Positions 11,584 to 22,204 of a DNA stretch of 64,000 nucleotides are shown here, piece by piece. The notes below the pieces were generated by a model. That model was not told the DNA's origin and did not search any database. It worked only from the letters and a program-made list of their open reading frames with translations. Where the stretch lies: assembly GCA_963835375.1 (NCBI GenBank), contig CAWIGB010000011.1, positions 124,001 to 188,000 of the forward strand, written 5' to 3'. The DNA comes from Salinisphaera sp963835375 (lineage in GTDB: Bacteria > Pseudomonadota > Gammaproteobacteria > Nevskiales > Salinisphaeraceae). The stretch's first letter is position 1. The number at the start of each line of letters is the position of its first letter. A program made the position numbers and the translations under genes.

Positions 11584-13421
11584 ATGATCGAACCCGAGGA
11601 TCCGAAACCGGCTTTCTCCCGCGGCTCGGTCGCCGATGAGAAATGTCGCCTGGCCGAGCTCGCCGGGCTGGACATACTCGACACCAGCCCCGAGGAGCGC
11701 TTCGATCGCATCACGCGGCTCGCGGCGATGATTTTCGACGTTCCGACCGCGCTGATCTCCTTCATCGATCACGACCGACAATGGTTCAAGGCCCGCGTCG
11801 GCTTTCAGCTGTGCGAAACCAGCCGTGACAATGCGTTCTGCCGTGCCACCCTGAATCATGTGCGGGTCTTTCTGGTCGAGGACGCGGCCGTACACCCGAA
11901 TTTCCGCGACAATCTACTGGTTACCGGTCATCCGCACGTGCGCTTCTATGCCGGTTGCGCTATCCGTGGACCGACAGGCCAGGCGGTCGGCGTCCTGTGT
12001 GTCATCGATCAGAAGCCGCGGACCTTCGACAGCAAGACACGGGACATCCTCATCGAACTGGCTATCCTGGTAGAAGCCGAACTGATGCATCGGCCCGGCT
12101 GGCCGCACGGGGCGCACAACGCGATGGGCGCGTCCTTCCCGGCCGAGCGTACGGCCGGCGCCCTCCCTGACGAAACCGTCCAGGAACACATCGACCGGCT
12201 GCTCGCGGTTGCCGCGAAGGCGAATCACCGTCTCGCCATCCTGCATCTGCGCGTCGACAACCTGCCGGAATTCAAGATCGTTCATGAGGCCGGGCGCGCG
12301 CAGCGCTTCATCGGCCGCTGGCTGAACAACCTGCGGACGAAAAACGTCGATCTGATCTATATCGCGCGATTGTCCGAGATGGCCATCGTCGGCGGTGGTC
12401 GACTATCGAGGCAGCCCGGATGTCGCCCGCCGGCGCTGCGACGCACTGCGTGCCCAGGCGATTCAGGAGACACGCTTCGACAATATCCATTTCATCTTCA
12501 ACACCACCGCCGGCGTGAGCCTGTTTCCCGATCATGCGAGCTCGGCCAGCGAACTGATCAACAAGGCGCGGCTGGCGCATGCCACGCGCCGCTGGGGCGA
12601 CAGGACGGCACTGTTCACGCCGTTGATGGCCGAGCGCTCTCAGCGCCAGTCCCTGTTGCAGGAACGGTTCCGGGCACGCCCTGGTCGACGGGTCGCTGTA
12701 TTTTCACTGGCAGCCGATCTTCGGCAATCTCGGCCGGACGCTGGTCGCCTTCGAACTGCTCGCGCGCTGGTACGACCCCCGGTTGGGCGCCATCGCGCCG
12801 GGCGAATTCATACCGCTCATCGATCAACAGGAGCGGCTCAGACGCGCTCTCGTGGTCAAAGCGATCGAGACCGCCTGCCGGCAACTGGCTCGCTGGCAGA
12901 TAGACCACCCGGAACCCCCTCACATCGCAATCAACATTCCCGGCAGCGAATTCTACCGCGAGGACTTCCCCGGTCTGGTGTCCTCGATACTCGAGCGCTA
13001 CGGCGTGGCCGGCAATCATCTGATACTCGAACTGACCGAGCGCAGCCTGATACCGAACTTCGCGACCACCGCGGACACCATGCAGCAACTACGCCAGATC
13101 GGCATCCATATCGCGATCGATGACTTCGGCAGCGGTTATTCCTCGATTGCCTATCTGACCGAACTACCGATTTCGTCGGTGAAGATCGACAAGAGCGTCG
13201 TGCAGCAGATCGACCGTGCGGCACAGCGTTATCGACTCATGCAGAGCATCGTCGATCTTGCTCATGGCCAGAATCTCCCGACCGTGGCCGAAGGTGTCGA
13301 AACGCCGACTCAGCTCAAGCTGGTGGCCGACATGCACTGCGAATACACGCAGGGCTTCCTTCTCGGCCGGCCTCAGTCGCTGGAGCAGGCCGATGCGCTT
13401 GTCGTCAGCCCTAGCATCTAG
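11584..13421 (+). CDS. GAF - degenerate GGDEF - EAL cyclic-di-GMP protein (two frameshifts)
   Basis: Predicted cytoplasmic sensor and cyclic-di-GMP phosphodiesterase. The N-terminal GAF domain (~residues 25-165) has ALISFIDHDRQWFKARVGF and VGVLCVIDQKPRTF. A middle region resembles GGDEF but shows no GGDEF motif, so cyclase activity is unlikely. The C-terminal EAL domain has AFELLARW (ELL in place of EAL), IAINIPGSEFYRED, ILELTERSL, DDFGSGYSS, VKIDKSVV and AEGVETPTQ, so the metal ligands are largely kept. Frames change near 12395 and 12700. A TTGACA hexamer sits at 11497-11502. It converges on the dipeptidase gene and flanks the quorum-sensing locus. Confidence 0.85.
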
Positions 13422-13440
13422 ATGGGGTCGGCCCAGCGCC

Positions 13441-14512
13441 TCAGCCGCCCCAGGTGGCTTCGAGCACGCGCAGCCAATTGTCGCGACTGACGGCCGCGAT
13501 GGTTGCCGCCTCGTAGCCGCGGTCGTGCATGGCCTGTTGCAGCGCCGGCAGTGAGGCGACATCCCGGATCGGCACGGGCATGGCGCGCACGCCATCGAAA
13601 TCCGATCCCAAGCCCGACATGGTCGACCCCCATGATCGATATCATGTGATCCAGATGATCGAGCATCACATCGACCGGGGTGTCGGCTGCACACGGCCAT
13701 CCGGGCGCAGAAAATAGGTCGCGAAGTTCAGGCCCACGATGCCCCCGCTACGTGCGATCGCACGCAGCTGCTCGTCGGTCAGATTGCGGGCGTGCGGACA
13801 GATCGCGTGCGCGTTCGAATGGCTGGCGATCAGCGGCGCGTCGCTGGTACGGGCCACATCCCAGAACCCTTTCTCGTTCAGGTGTGACAGATCGATCGCA
13901 ATCCGGCGCCGGTTGCAGGCCGCCACCAGTGCGAAGACCGGCGTCGGTCAGACCCGGCTCCGGTATCGGGCCCGGACGGGAAACGAAACGGCACCCCTTG
14001 GCCGAATGCGGTCGGTCGGCTCCAGACCGGACCGATGGAACGCAGGCCGGCCGCATGAAAGACATCCAGCGTCTCGAAATCCGTGTCGATGGCTTCAGCA
14101 CCCTCGAAATGCAGCACGGCTGCCACCGCCCCGGCCGCTCGGCCGCCCGGATGTCCGCGACGCTGCGACAGACGCGAAAACCGCCCTCGGATGCGGCCTC
14201 GATCCGAAGCAGGCGCGAGATCATGGTCATGACGCGCGGCATGGCCTCGGCGGCGTGCTCATTTCAGGGGCGAGAGCCTTGTCGTAGCCCGCCTCGGTCT
14301 GCACAAGCGGCGAACGGTCGTCGCTCGGCGGGACAAACACCGCGAACAGTCCGCCGCAAAAACCGCCCTGACGCATCCGCGGCCGATCGAGATGACCCTC
14401 GCCGCGGCCTTGGAAGAATCGTCGTATCGCTTCGTCCGACGCATGCGTCGGCAAGACGCAGCAGCATATCGTTGTGGCCGTCGAAAACCGACGGCCACCC
14501 AGGGTCGGTCAT
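13441..14512 (-). CDS. Peptidase M19 / membrane dipeptidase-like protein (multiple frameshifts)
   Basis: Zinc-dependent dipeptidase family; substrates in bacteria are usually unknown D/L-dipeptides. The N-terminal metal motif VFDGHNDMLLRL is read from ATG 14512, followed in successive frames by EGHLDRPRMRQGGFCGGLFA, VLHFEGAEAID (the EG-E metal region), IDLSHLNEKGFWDVA, APLIASHSNAHA and MGVDHVGLGSDFDG. The end reads LRVLEATWGG. At least five shifts occur in about 1 kb. Every piece stays conserved, which favours poor sequence, but true decay cannot be excluded. It starts 19 bases after the cqsA stop, so it is likely co-transcribed with the synthase. Confidence 0.75.
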
Positions 14513-14530
14513 GCCATCTCCTGTCGAGTA

Positions 14531-15795
14531 CTAGGCCGCCAGACTCTCGACAGCGTTGTTGCGCTGCGCGCGGCGGGTGGACGGCCAGTTTGCCAGATCG
14601 ACTTCCTCGCGGATGTCACGACAGACCTTGATCACGTGATCGAGCTCGCGGCGCGTGATGCCGGCATTCATCGACAGCCGGATCAAGGAGCGCTTGGTCG
14701 CCGTAGCCGGCGCACAGAACACCGATCCGAACACGCCGCGGGATTCGAGCGCATCGCGAAGTATCATTGTCTGCTGCTCGCGCCCCGCCTCCAGCGCAAT
14801 GATCTGCGCCTTGCTGATGTCTACGTTATAACCCAGCGCGTCGAGGTTTCGCCGGAGATATTCGGTATTCGCAAACAGGCGCTGTCGCTGCTCATCCGCG
14901 CCCTTGATCAGATCCAGCGTCTTGCTCAAAGCCGCGATGTCGGGCGGCAGCAAGCGCCGAACTGAAGATCGCCGGAAACGCGTTGTACTTGATGAACTGA
15001 CGCAGCCGATCGCTGCAGGCGATCAAACCGGCGCGGCCGGCGAACGCCTTGGCCAGGCTTGCGGTGACGAAGTGGACCTTGTCCTGCAGGCCCAGCCCCG
15101 CGACCATGCCGCTGCCCTGCCAGCCGTGCGTGCCCAGCGAGTGCGATTCATCCACGATGATCACGCAGCCGGCTTTCGAGGCGGTTTCCACAATCTCACG
15201 TACCGGTGCGACGCTGCCGTTGGTGCTGTACACCGAATCGATGGCGACGATACCCGGGCCGTTACGCTTGATCATCGCCGCCAGATGCTCGGCACTGTTG
15301 TGCCGGAAGGGCTTGGCGTCCAGACCGGCGGCCTGAATACCCTGCCAGAGCGAGGCATGGGCCATCATGTCGATATAGACCGGGGTGCCCTTCACGCCGA
15401 TGGACTGAATCAGCCCGACATTCGCGGCGTAGCCGGATTGGCACAGCAGCGTGGACTCCATGGCCATCCAGTCCGCCATCCGGCTTTCGAAGTCGTCCTG
15501 CGGACTGTCGCCATGCAGATAGACCGCCGACATGACCATGGTGTTGTCGGTCACATCGAGCGTGTCGATCTGAGCCTGGCGAATGTCGGCGTGATTCGCC
15601 AGATCGAGATAATCATTGCTCACCAGCATCACGGCGTTCTCGCCGGGGGAACGGCCATGCATGATATGCCCACCCTGCCAGGTCTTTTCGACGCGCTCAC
15701 GGTAGTAGTGGTCGACGTGACCGGAAAGAAAGCCCGGCTCGACGGCGGTGCGGGCGTTGCGAGCTTGGCGATTGATTTCGGAGGAACTGATTCAT
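14531..15795 (-). CDS. cqsA: Alpha-hydroxyketone autoinducer synthase, CqsA/LqsA family (frameshifted)
   Basis: PLP enzyme of the alpha-oxoamine synthase family that condenses an acyl-CoA with S-adenosylmethionine to make CAI-1/LAI-1-type signals. Visible features are LVSNDYLDLANH, MSAVYLHGDSPQDDFE, PVYIDMMAHASLWQGI, DSVYSTNGSVAP, DESHSLGTHG and the PLP lysine in TASLAKAFAGRAG. These residues match Vibrio CqsA rather than Kbl, BioF or HemA. ATG 15795 has GAGG 7 bases upstream, but its frame must shift within ~30 codons to join the conserved HVDHYYRERVEKTW. A second shift lies near 14940. Regulator and kinase genes lie upstream on the same strand. Confidence 0.88.
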
Positions 15796-16360
15796 GCGGG
15801 AGCCTCGTTGGTTCGACGATTGAGAATGACAACAACAGATTTTGACGCGGCCGTTTCAGAAGCTGCCGCAGAGCTGTACGTGCACGCTAATTTTTTATAA
15901 AAACCGCTTGGTTTTCAAATTATCGATCATAGCGTCAATTCATCTTACCCATATCGTCGCAGAGTGGCTTCGATTCAGTGCACTGTCTCCAACCAAAAGA
16001 GGAGCAGACGCACATCTCCCAGTCGTTACACGGCGTTCGCTGAAAATGCGATGCGCCACTGGCGCAATCACCATACAAATCAATAATTAGGCCGAGGCGG
16101 GGCCGAATCGGAAAGAGGCTCGCCCGGGAAGAATGAGCGAGCGGTCAAGGGGCAGAAGGAGGCTATCTGCGCCGAGAATGCACAGCCGAGATGCGCCTGT
16201 GTGTCGCGCAATGGAGCCGGCTCGGCGCCAGTGCGACATGCGCCCGGCGAGCGAGCCGCGAGGAATCGGGCGGGCCCGGGGTACGCCGTGTGATGTCGGG
16301 CTGCGATCGCGCCAGCACACGCGACCGCACTTCGGTTAATGCCGAGCCCGAATATATAGG
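15796..16360 (-). other. Intergenic region between lqsR and cqsA
   Basis: 565 bases with no convincing protein gene. The part next to cqsA (15880-15960) is clearly AT-richer than the surroundings. It holds a TATAAA on the minus strand at 15894-15899, a candidate cqsA -10 giving a leader of about 90 bases, and an inverted repeat AAAACC-GCTT-GGTTTT at 15900-15915. A second perfect repeat, TGCGCC-ACT-GGCGCA at 16052-16066, is followed on the minus strand by TCGCATTTT and could weakly terminate the lqsR transcript. The stretch 16085-16275 is described separately as a possible structured RNA. Confidence 0.55.
16085..16275 (+). ncRNA. Candidate GGA-hairpin RNA (CsrA/RsmA-sponge-like), speculative
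   Basis: On the plus strand, five GGA triplets occur in ~190 bases and two sit in hairpin loops: GCTCGC/GCGAGC (16118-16123 with 16137-16142, loop containing GGGAAG) and GCAGA/TCTGC (16152-16156 with 16166-16170, loop AGGAGGCTA). A longer pairing, GCGCCGAG with CTCGGCGC (16169-16176 with 16221-16228), follows. GGA in hairpin loops is the hallmark of RsmY/RsmZ/CsrB RNAs, which often act below quorum systems. No clear promoter or U-tract terminator is visible and the region is GC-rich, so chance pairing remains possible. Confidence 0.25.
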
Positions 16361-17381
16361 TTACATCAGTGAGTAACCGACGGTGTCCAGCCACTCGAGA
16401 AACTCGTTATAGCTCGGGCGGACCTGTGTGCTGCCAGTGGCGTGGGCCGTGTCGAACAGGCTCCAGCGCAAGTTGCCGGCCGGATCACCAAGTTCGGCTG
16501 CCGGCACGGTATGAGCCGACCAATCCAGTTGCTGATGGACGCGCGCTGTTCGGATCCAGCATGAGCGCCCCTGCCGCCAGACCGTCGACGATTGACGCCG
16601 GGGCGCCCGCGTCTCGCGCACGCTGGGCGTCGCGTGCTCTTTCGTCACGGTTCTGGATGACCAGCCGCTTGACTTGGCCATCGGCATCGGCGAATACGAA
16701 CCCGGATGGCTCCGCGGCCAGATAATATTCCACCAGCCCCTGATCGGCACGCAGCCGCTCGATCAGGCGAGCCACGGCTGGCTCCGCCAGCAATCCGGGC
16801 AGATTGATGGGAAAAACATCCGCCGCGGCAGTGAAAACATCGCGGATATATTCCTGCTGGAATTGTCGAATGGCCTGATTGAGCGTGTCGTAGACGGCAT
16901 GCTCGTGCTTGCGGATGTACTGATCGATGATGCCGCGGTTGAAGGCATCGACTGCCACCGACTCGGTGGCCACGCCGGTGAAGAGTATTTTCTTGACGTG
17001 CGGATCCTCGATCTGCTGACAGAACTCCAGCCCGTTCATCTGCGGCATCGCATAATCGACCAGCGCCACTGAAATCTGCGCGAAGCGATCAGACGCCTGC
17101 ATTTCGCGATGAAATGCACCGATATCAAGCTCGAGCGGCTCGCGATGATGCTGGCCCGCATCCCCGGTGCCGTTTTCCAACCCTTTGAAGAACCGATCGC
17201 GCGAAGCGCCGTTCGGCTGGCGCCCGTTCAGATAACCCAGCGCCTTGTGCGTGGAATCGAAGAGCAGATAAGCCAGATCGGCATCGAGCTGCAGACTCAG
17301 ATTGCCGAGAAAATCGATATCGTCATCGACCAGCACAATCTGCGTCGGGTGAAAATACGGCGCCAGTTCAATCTCGGCCAT
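16361..17381 (-). CDS. lqsR: LqsR-like response regulator (frameshift near C-terminus)
   Basis: Receiver protein resembling the Legionella quorum-sensing regulator LqsR. The first acidic cluster is IVLVDDDIDF (residues 15-24). The probable phospho-acceptor is Asp109 in VALVDYAMPQMNG, with Thr in KILFTG and Lys158 in YIRKHEH. The gap between acidic cluster and acceptor is about 89 residues, against ~44 in CheY, so the receiver carries an insertion of ~45 residues. The C-terminal ~170 residues lack a recognisable DNA-binding domain. The frame shifts near 16545 and ends FLEWLDTVGYSLM at 16361. Its ATG at 17381 overlaps the kinase stop, so the pair is translationally coupled. Confidence 0.8.
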
Positions 17382-18716
17382 CGTCGGCGGCCTCCGGGAA
17401 ACTCATGATGAATTCAGTGTATTCGCCCAGTACCGACGCGCAGCGGATATGTCCGCCAAAACTGTCGATCACGAGGCGCACGAAGGCCAGGCCGATACCG
17501 GTGCCCTGGCCGCGCGGCATGCCTGAGTAGAAGCGCTCGAAGATCCGCGGCAGTATTTCCGGCCTTATTCCGGGGCCGGTATCCCGAAAATGCAGTTGAT
17601 TGATACCCGGAAGCGGATCGTGACGTCCAGATGGCAATCCGCCCCTCGTTGTTGCGAGCCAAGTGATAAAGGGCATTCTTGAGCAGGTTGAACAGCACGT
17701 GAACCATCAGGAGCTCGGAGCCATGGAACCGGAAATCGGGCCCGCCTGCCTTTTCGACCCATTCCCGCTCGCGCGCCGAGTGGAAAGGATAACGCTCGAG
17801 CGCAGTGGTCACGCAATCGTGATGGACACGGATTCGAATACTGAGCGGTCAATCGCGGCGCGGCTGGAGTTGACCAGCAGCATGTCGAGGACTGCACTGG
17901 TGTACTCGCTTTCCGTATGAATCCGGTCGAGTACCGATTGCATCTGCTGGAAATGAGCGCGCCGGATCGGGCGTACCGGCAACGAATGCTGGCGGGCCAG
18001 TTCATAGCCTTCGATGATCGTTGGCAGATAAGCGTTCAGACCGCGAGCGCCACTGCGTATACCCAAGCAACGGGGTGCGCAGTTCATGCGCCATCGTGCC
18101 GACCGCATCGGTGATGGCCGACGAGTTTCTCGCGTGCCACCAGCTCGGATTTGTAGTTGAACGCGCTGCCCGCAACCAGCCCGAAGAGATAGATCGATAC
18201 CAGCACCGGGAGCGGGATATCGCTATGGACCTGGAGACTACCGCCAATGGCCATGAAAACGATCCAGGCAAGCAATGCACCCGCAATCGACAGAATGAGG
18301 GTCATCAACCAGTCGAATACCAGAATCACCAACAGCATCAGCGCCGCCATGGTCGACAGCGCCCAGACTGAAGACAGGTAATTCAGCATCGTCATCAGCA
18401 CGAAGAAGAACGGCAACTGGAACAGCAGGATGAACAACCAGTAGATCGCCAGCCATCGCTCGATCCCGCGATGTCTCGACAACTGGCGTTCGAACAGCAT
18501 CGGGATCGAGACCAGAACACATATTGAGCGCAACCAGACGCTTTCATAGGGCTGCGGATAAACGTCCTGCCAGATGTAGTAGTACAGCGGCTGGCCGATT
18601 ATCTCGACAATGGCAAAGGTCGACATGCTGGCTCGGGCATACGTGGCGCTCTGCTGCAGCGAGGCCACGAGGCGCATCCAGACACGCCGCACGGTAGCCC
18701 GCCAGTAGAAAGCCAA
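17368..18716 (-). CDS. lqsS: CqsS/LqsS-like alpha-hydroxyketone sensor histidine kinase (several frameshifts)
   Basis: Membrane sensor for CAI-1/LAI-1-type signals. The N-terminal sensor has about six membrane segments, with residues close to Vibrio CqsS: IGQPLYYYIWQDVYPQPYES, FQLPFFFVLMTMLNYLSSVW and WALSTMAALMLLVILV. The phosphorylatable His is in VGTMAHELRTPLLG, the N box in LFNLLKNALYHL and the ATP lid motifs in DTGPGI and GTGIGLAFVRLVIDSFGGH. No receiver domain is fused, as in LqsS and unlike CqsS. Frames change near 18110, 17810 and 17610. The frame opens at a TTG (18716), but ATG 18677 or an upstream start after another shift is equally possible. Confidence 0.85.
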
Positions 18717-18996
18717 CCACTGCCCGAAACCTCGCCGTATCGATCACGGGGTTGAGCGGCATGAGCAGATACACGACTATCCTCAGTTTGAGAAGAATCC
18801 GTCATGTCACCCTGCCACCCCTCAAAATTCGAATATCGAGGCCGATACTCGATAGGACGATTCGTCCAGTATACTGATCAGGCATAGATCCCGTTGCGTT
18901 TCCGAATGTCCCAATTGATAAGAAAGCGGGCATGCGCGCCCTCTTCAGGCGGCTGCGGGCCGGCAGGCCTCGTCCGTCTCTAGGGCGCGCTCGATC

Positions 18997-21428
18997 ATGT
19001 CTGCCGCTCGACGCATACTCTACGGCTGCCTCGGCCTTCTTCTGATCAGTCAGTTCGCGGCGCTCGGTCTCGCCTATCTGAGCGCGCCCGCCCCGCGACA
19101 TGATCGAGCTTGCTCATCGCGGCACTCGGCGGCGGTCTGGCAATCATCCTCCTGCTGGTCATGTGGCGTCTGGATCGTCGCAGCCGGGTGAGCGGCGCCG
19201 CGGCGCTGGCCGACTGGATTGAGCAAGTCGATGTCAGTGCCGACGATCTGCCCCAGTTCGACGAAGCTCTGGCCAGCCGCGCACCGCGTCTGGCCGGCGC
19301 CATCGAGACCTTGGTGGCGCGAGTCCACGATTATCGCGACAAGCTGCTCGTGCGCCATCAGCGCGTCCAGCGACTGCTTCGTAACGTCACCGATGTGCTG
19401 TATCACGCCGATCGGGACGGACGGCTGACCTGGGTCACCGATTCGGTTTCCGACATGCTCGGCTATACACCGCAGGAGTTGCGCGGGTATCCGCTCGCGC
19501 GCCTGCTGGCCGATCCGGATACCGACCTGCCGATCCTCACGCAAAGCGCCAACATCGTGCGTTATCCCACTCGCGTGTTCCGCAGCGACAGCAGCATTGC
19601 CTGGTTGCTGGTTTCGGCACGACGTATCGACGATGCCGAAGGCCGGGTCGCGGGCAGCGAGGGGATCTGCCGCGATGGCACCCGGCTCATCGAAACGCAG
19701 CGCCAGCTCAATCAGGAGAAGGAGCGGGCCCAGGTCACGCTGGCGGCCATCGGCGACGGCGTGATCACCACGGACGCCAGCGGCACGATCGACTATGTGA
19801 ATCCGCGAGGGCAGCACATGCTGTCGCGCACCGTGAAGCAGGTTCAGGGGCGCGCCTTCGAAAGCGTCTGCCGACTGTTCGATCCCGACAAGAAGGAATT
19901 CATCGACGGCCTGGTCACGAATTGTCTGGAGACCGGCATCTCGCGCGAGTGGGCCAACGCCCTGGCCCTGGTGGGCGATCAGTTGCCCACCCAGGATCCG
20001 AACGATTATCGCTCGGTCACGGTCACCGTCTCTGCGATCCGTGACGAGAAGAGCCGGATCATCGGCGCGGTGGTGGTGCTCCATGACGTGACCCGACTCG
20101 AGCGAGTCTCCCGCGAACTGACCTATCAGGCCAACCACGACTCGCTGACCGGATTGCTCAATCGTCGTGCCTTCGAACGCCAACTCAGGCATGTGCTCGA
20201 AACGACTCGGCTGGACAAGCTCCAGCACACGCTGTGCTATCTCGATCTGGACCAGTTCAAACTGATCAATGACAGCTGCGGCCACCATGCCGGCGACGCG
20301 ATGCTGCGCCAGCTCTCGTCGCAGATGATCACCCAACTCAGACCGCACGACACTCTGGCCCGGCTCGGCGGGGACGAGTTCGGTATTATCTTCGAGGAAA
20401 CCGATCTGGAAACCGCGCAGGCGGCGGCCGAACGGTTGCGACAGTGGCTCGAGAGTTTTCGCTTCGAGTGGGAAGGCAGGGCGTTCCGTCTCGGGGCAAG
20501 CCTTGGCCTGAGTGTCATCGGGGAAGACTCGATCAGCGCCGCCGAGCTACTGCGGCGTGCCGACACGGCCTGTTATCTGGCCAAGGAACAGGGGCGAAAC
20601 CAGGTTCGGGTCTATCATCGCGATAGTGATGAGGCCCGCATGCGCGACTACGAGATCGAGCGCATGCAACGCATCAACGAGGCACTCGATGATCATGGCT
20701 TCGTCCTGCATGCCCAGCCGATCGCACCGCTGACGCCCCGGACCGAAGATTCACGCATGGGCAGCGAACTGCTGCTGCGCATGAAAGGCGAGCCGGGCGC
20801 GCTGATTTCGCCACAGAACGTATTGCTCACGGCGGAACGCTACAGCATGGCATCGCGCATCGATCGCTGGGTGATCAATCACGCCCTGCAGTTGATCGCC
20901 CGGTACGACGCCGACTGTCCCCGCATCGGCTACTACAGCATCAACATCTCGGGGCAATCGATCACCGACGAACAATTCGTCGGCTTCGTGCGTGAATGCA
21001 TCGAACGCTCCGGCGCCGACCCGAAACGTCTTGTCTTCGAAATCACCGAAACGGCAGCCGTGACCAACCTGCAGCGCGCCGCCGATCTGATGCGTTCGCT
21101 GCGGGCCATCGGCTGCCGGTTCGCGCTCGACGATTTCGGCAGTGGCGTGAGTTCGTTCAGCTATCTCAAGCACCTGCCATCGGATTTCGTGAAGATCGAC
21201 GGCAAGCTGGTTCGCCATGTCACCGAGGACCCGGTCGAACATTCCATCATCGAGGCCCTCAGCAAGGTCAGCCAGGCCGTCGGCCTGCGCACGGTTGCCG
21301 AACAGGTGGAGACGAAGGAACAGCTTGATGCGCTGGAGCGTATCGGCATCAATTACGTGCAGGGCTATTACATCGCCCGGCCCATGCCGTTCGAACAGTT
21401 CATCGAAAGCATGAAGGCCGAACCGTAG
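18997..21428 (+). CDS. Membrane-anchored PAS-PAS-GGDEF-EAL protein (frameshift near N-terminus)
   Basis: Dual-domain cyclic-di-GMP protein. Two membrane helices lie in the first ~60 residues (ILYGCLGLLLISQFAALGLA, then AALGGGLAIILLLVMW after a shift near 19095). PAS domains follow (VTDVLYHADRDGRLTWVTDS; GDGVITTDASGTIDYVNP), then GGDEF with an intact active site (RLGGDEFGI) and an RxxD inhibitory site (RPHD) five residues upstream. The EAL domain has SELLLRM, YSINISGQ, FEITETAA, DDFGSG, VKIDGKLV and AEQVETKEQ. Both activities are possible, with feedback inhibition of the cyclase. It is divergent from the kinase gene, sharing ~280 bases of upstream DNA. Confidence 0.9.
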
Positions 21429-22204
21429 ACCCAGGCACCGCTTCGGGCCGCAGCTTGCCGGAGCCATCACGCTCGCTGACACGAAACATCGCCTCGACTG
21501 GTGACCGGCCGGCCCGGATCTCGGCACCATGGCCATGCGCAGCCACTCGCATTGCTGGTATGGAACGAGGCGGCCAAAAACAAGCGCCTTAGGACGATGG
21601 GTGTGTGGGGCCAGCCGGTTCTGTTCCCGCTCCTCTCTCCCGACAAGACGGGCCAGGCGGCATTCGCCCGCCTCCGAGGCACGCCGCTGCCGTCGGCTTT
21701 CCTGCGCTGACGGCGCCATTCAAGAAGACCCGGCCGCCTTTCGAGCCGCGCACTGCGCCCCTGGATAGGTCACCAAGCGACGCGTCGTGACTTATTCACC
21801 TGGCTCCGCCCGGATGTGACCTTTCAACTAGAGCGCATCGGGATTTCGTGCAGGGAGAGCACGCCAGCGGCTATTGAGCTGCGGGATGCGGCGCGCCGAG
21901 TGCGTTGCAATCGCGCTACACGAGCGATTGGCAACACGCTGTCTCGCAGCCCAATGACCACCGTCCCGACGTGTGGGTGACACCCATCGTGTCATGCAGG
22001 CTTTCTCGCCTTGATCGTGGTCCGCTGCGATCGACGTCTCGCGTCCTATCTCTCATGACGCGGCAGCAGCGCCCGATACCTCAAACACAATGCCTTGGCC
22101 CACATACCGTGTTGTTCACGGCCCGGCTCTTGCGTGCGCCTGCCCGAACCGCCGCCAATCGACAGGCGCTGATCTGTGACGCAGGGTAGTCAGCGCCAAT
22201 AAAA
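21429..22204 (+). other. Gene-free region between GGDEF-EAL gene and imuA
   Basis: 776 bases without a convincing gene on either strand; the short open frames have no family motif, no ribosome site and poor codon character. One perfect inverted repeat, TGACAC-CCATC-GTGTCA, lies at 21978-21994. It could be an operator, but no gene start is near. The final ~20 bases form the upstream part of the imuA promoter: TAGTCA at 22187-22192 is a possible -35. Confidence 0.5.

Noticed and set aside
16080..16394. Possible 104-codon minus-strand gene between lqsR and cqsA
   Set aside because: It overlaps the end of lqsR, has no ribosome site or family motif, and is rich in Ala/Arg/Pro as expected of random high-GC DNA.
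18802..19101. Small minus-strand gene upstream of the sensor kinase
   Set aside because: It overlaps the N-terminal membrane segment of the divergent GGDEF-EAL protein and has no recognisable features.
19074..20348. Minus-strand frame opposite the PAS-GGDEF-EAL gene
   Set aside because: A shadow of a multidomain protein with intact GGDEF and EAL motifs.
21978..21994. TGACAC/GTGTCA pair as a Pho box
   Set aside because: Pho boxes are direct repeats; this is an inverted repeat and no promoter or gene follows.
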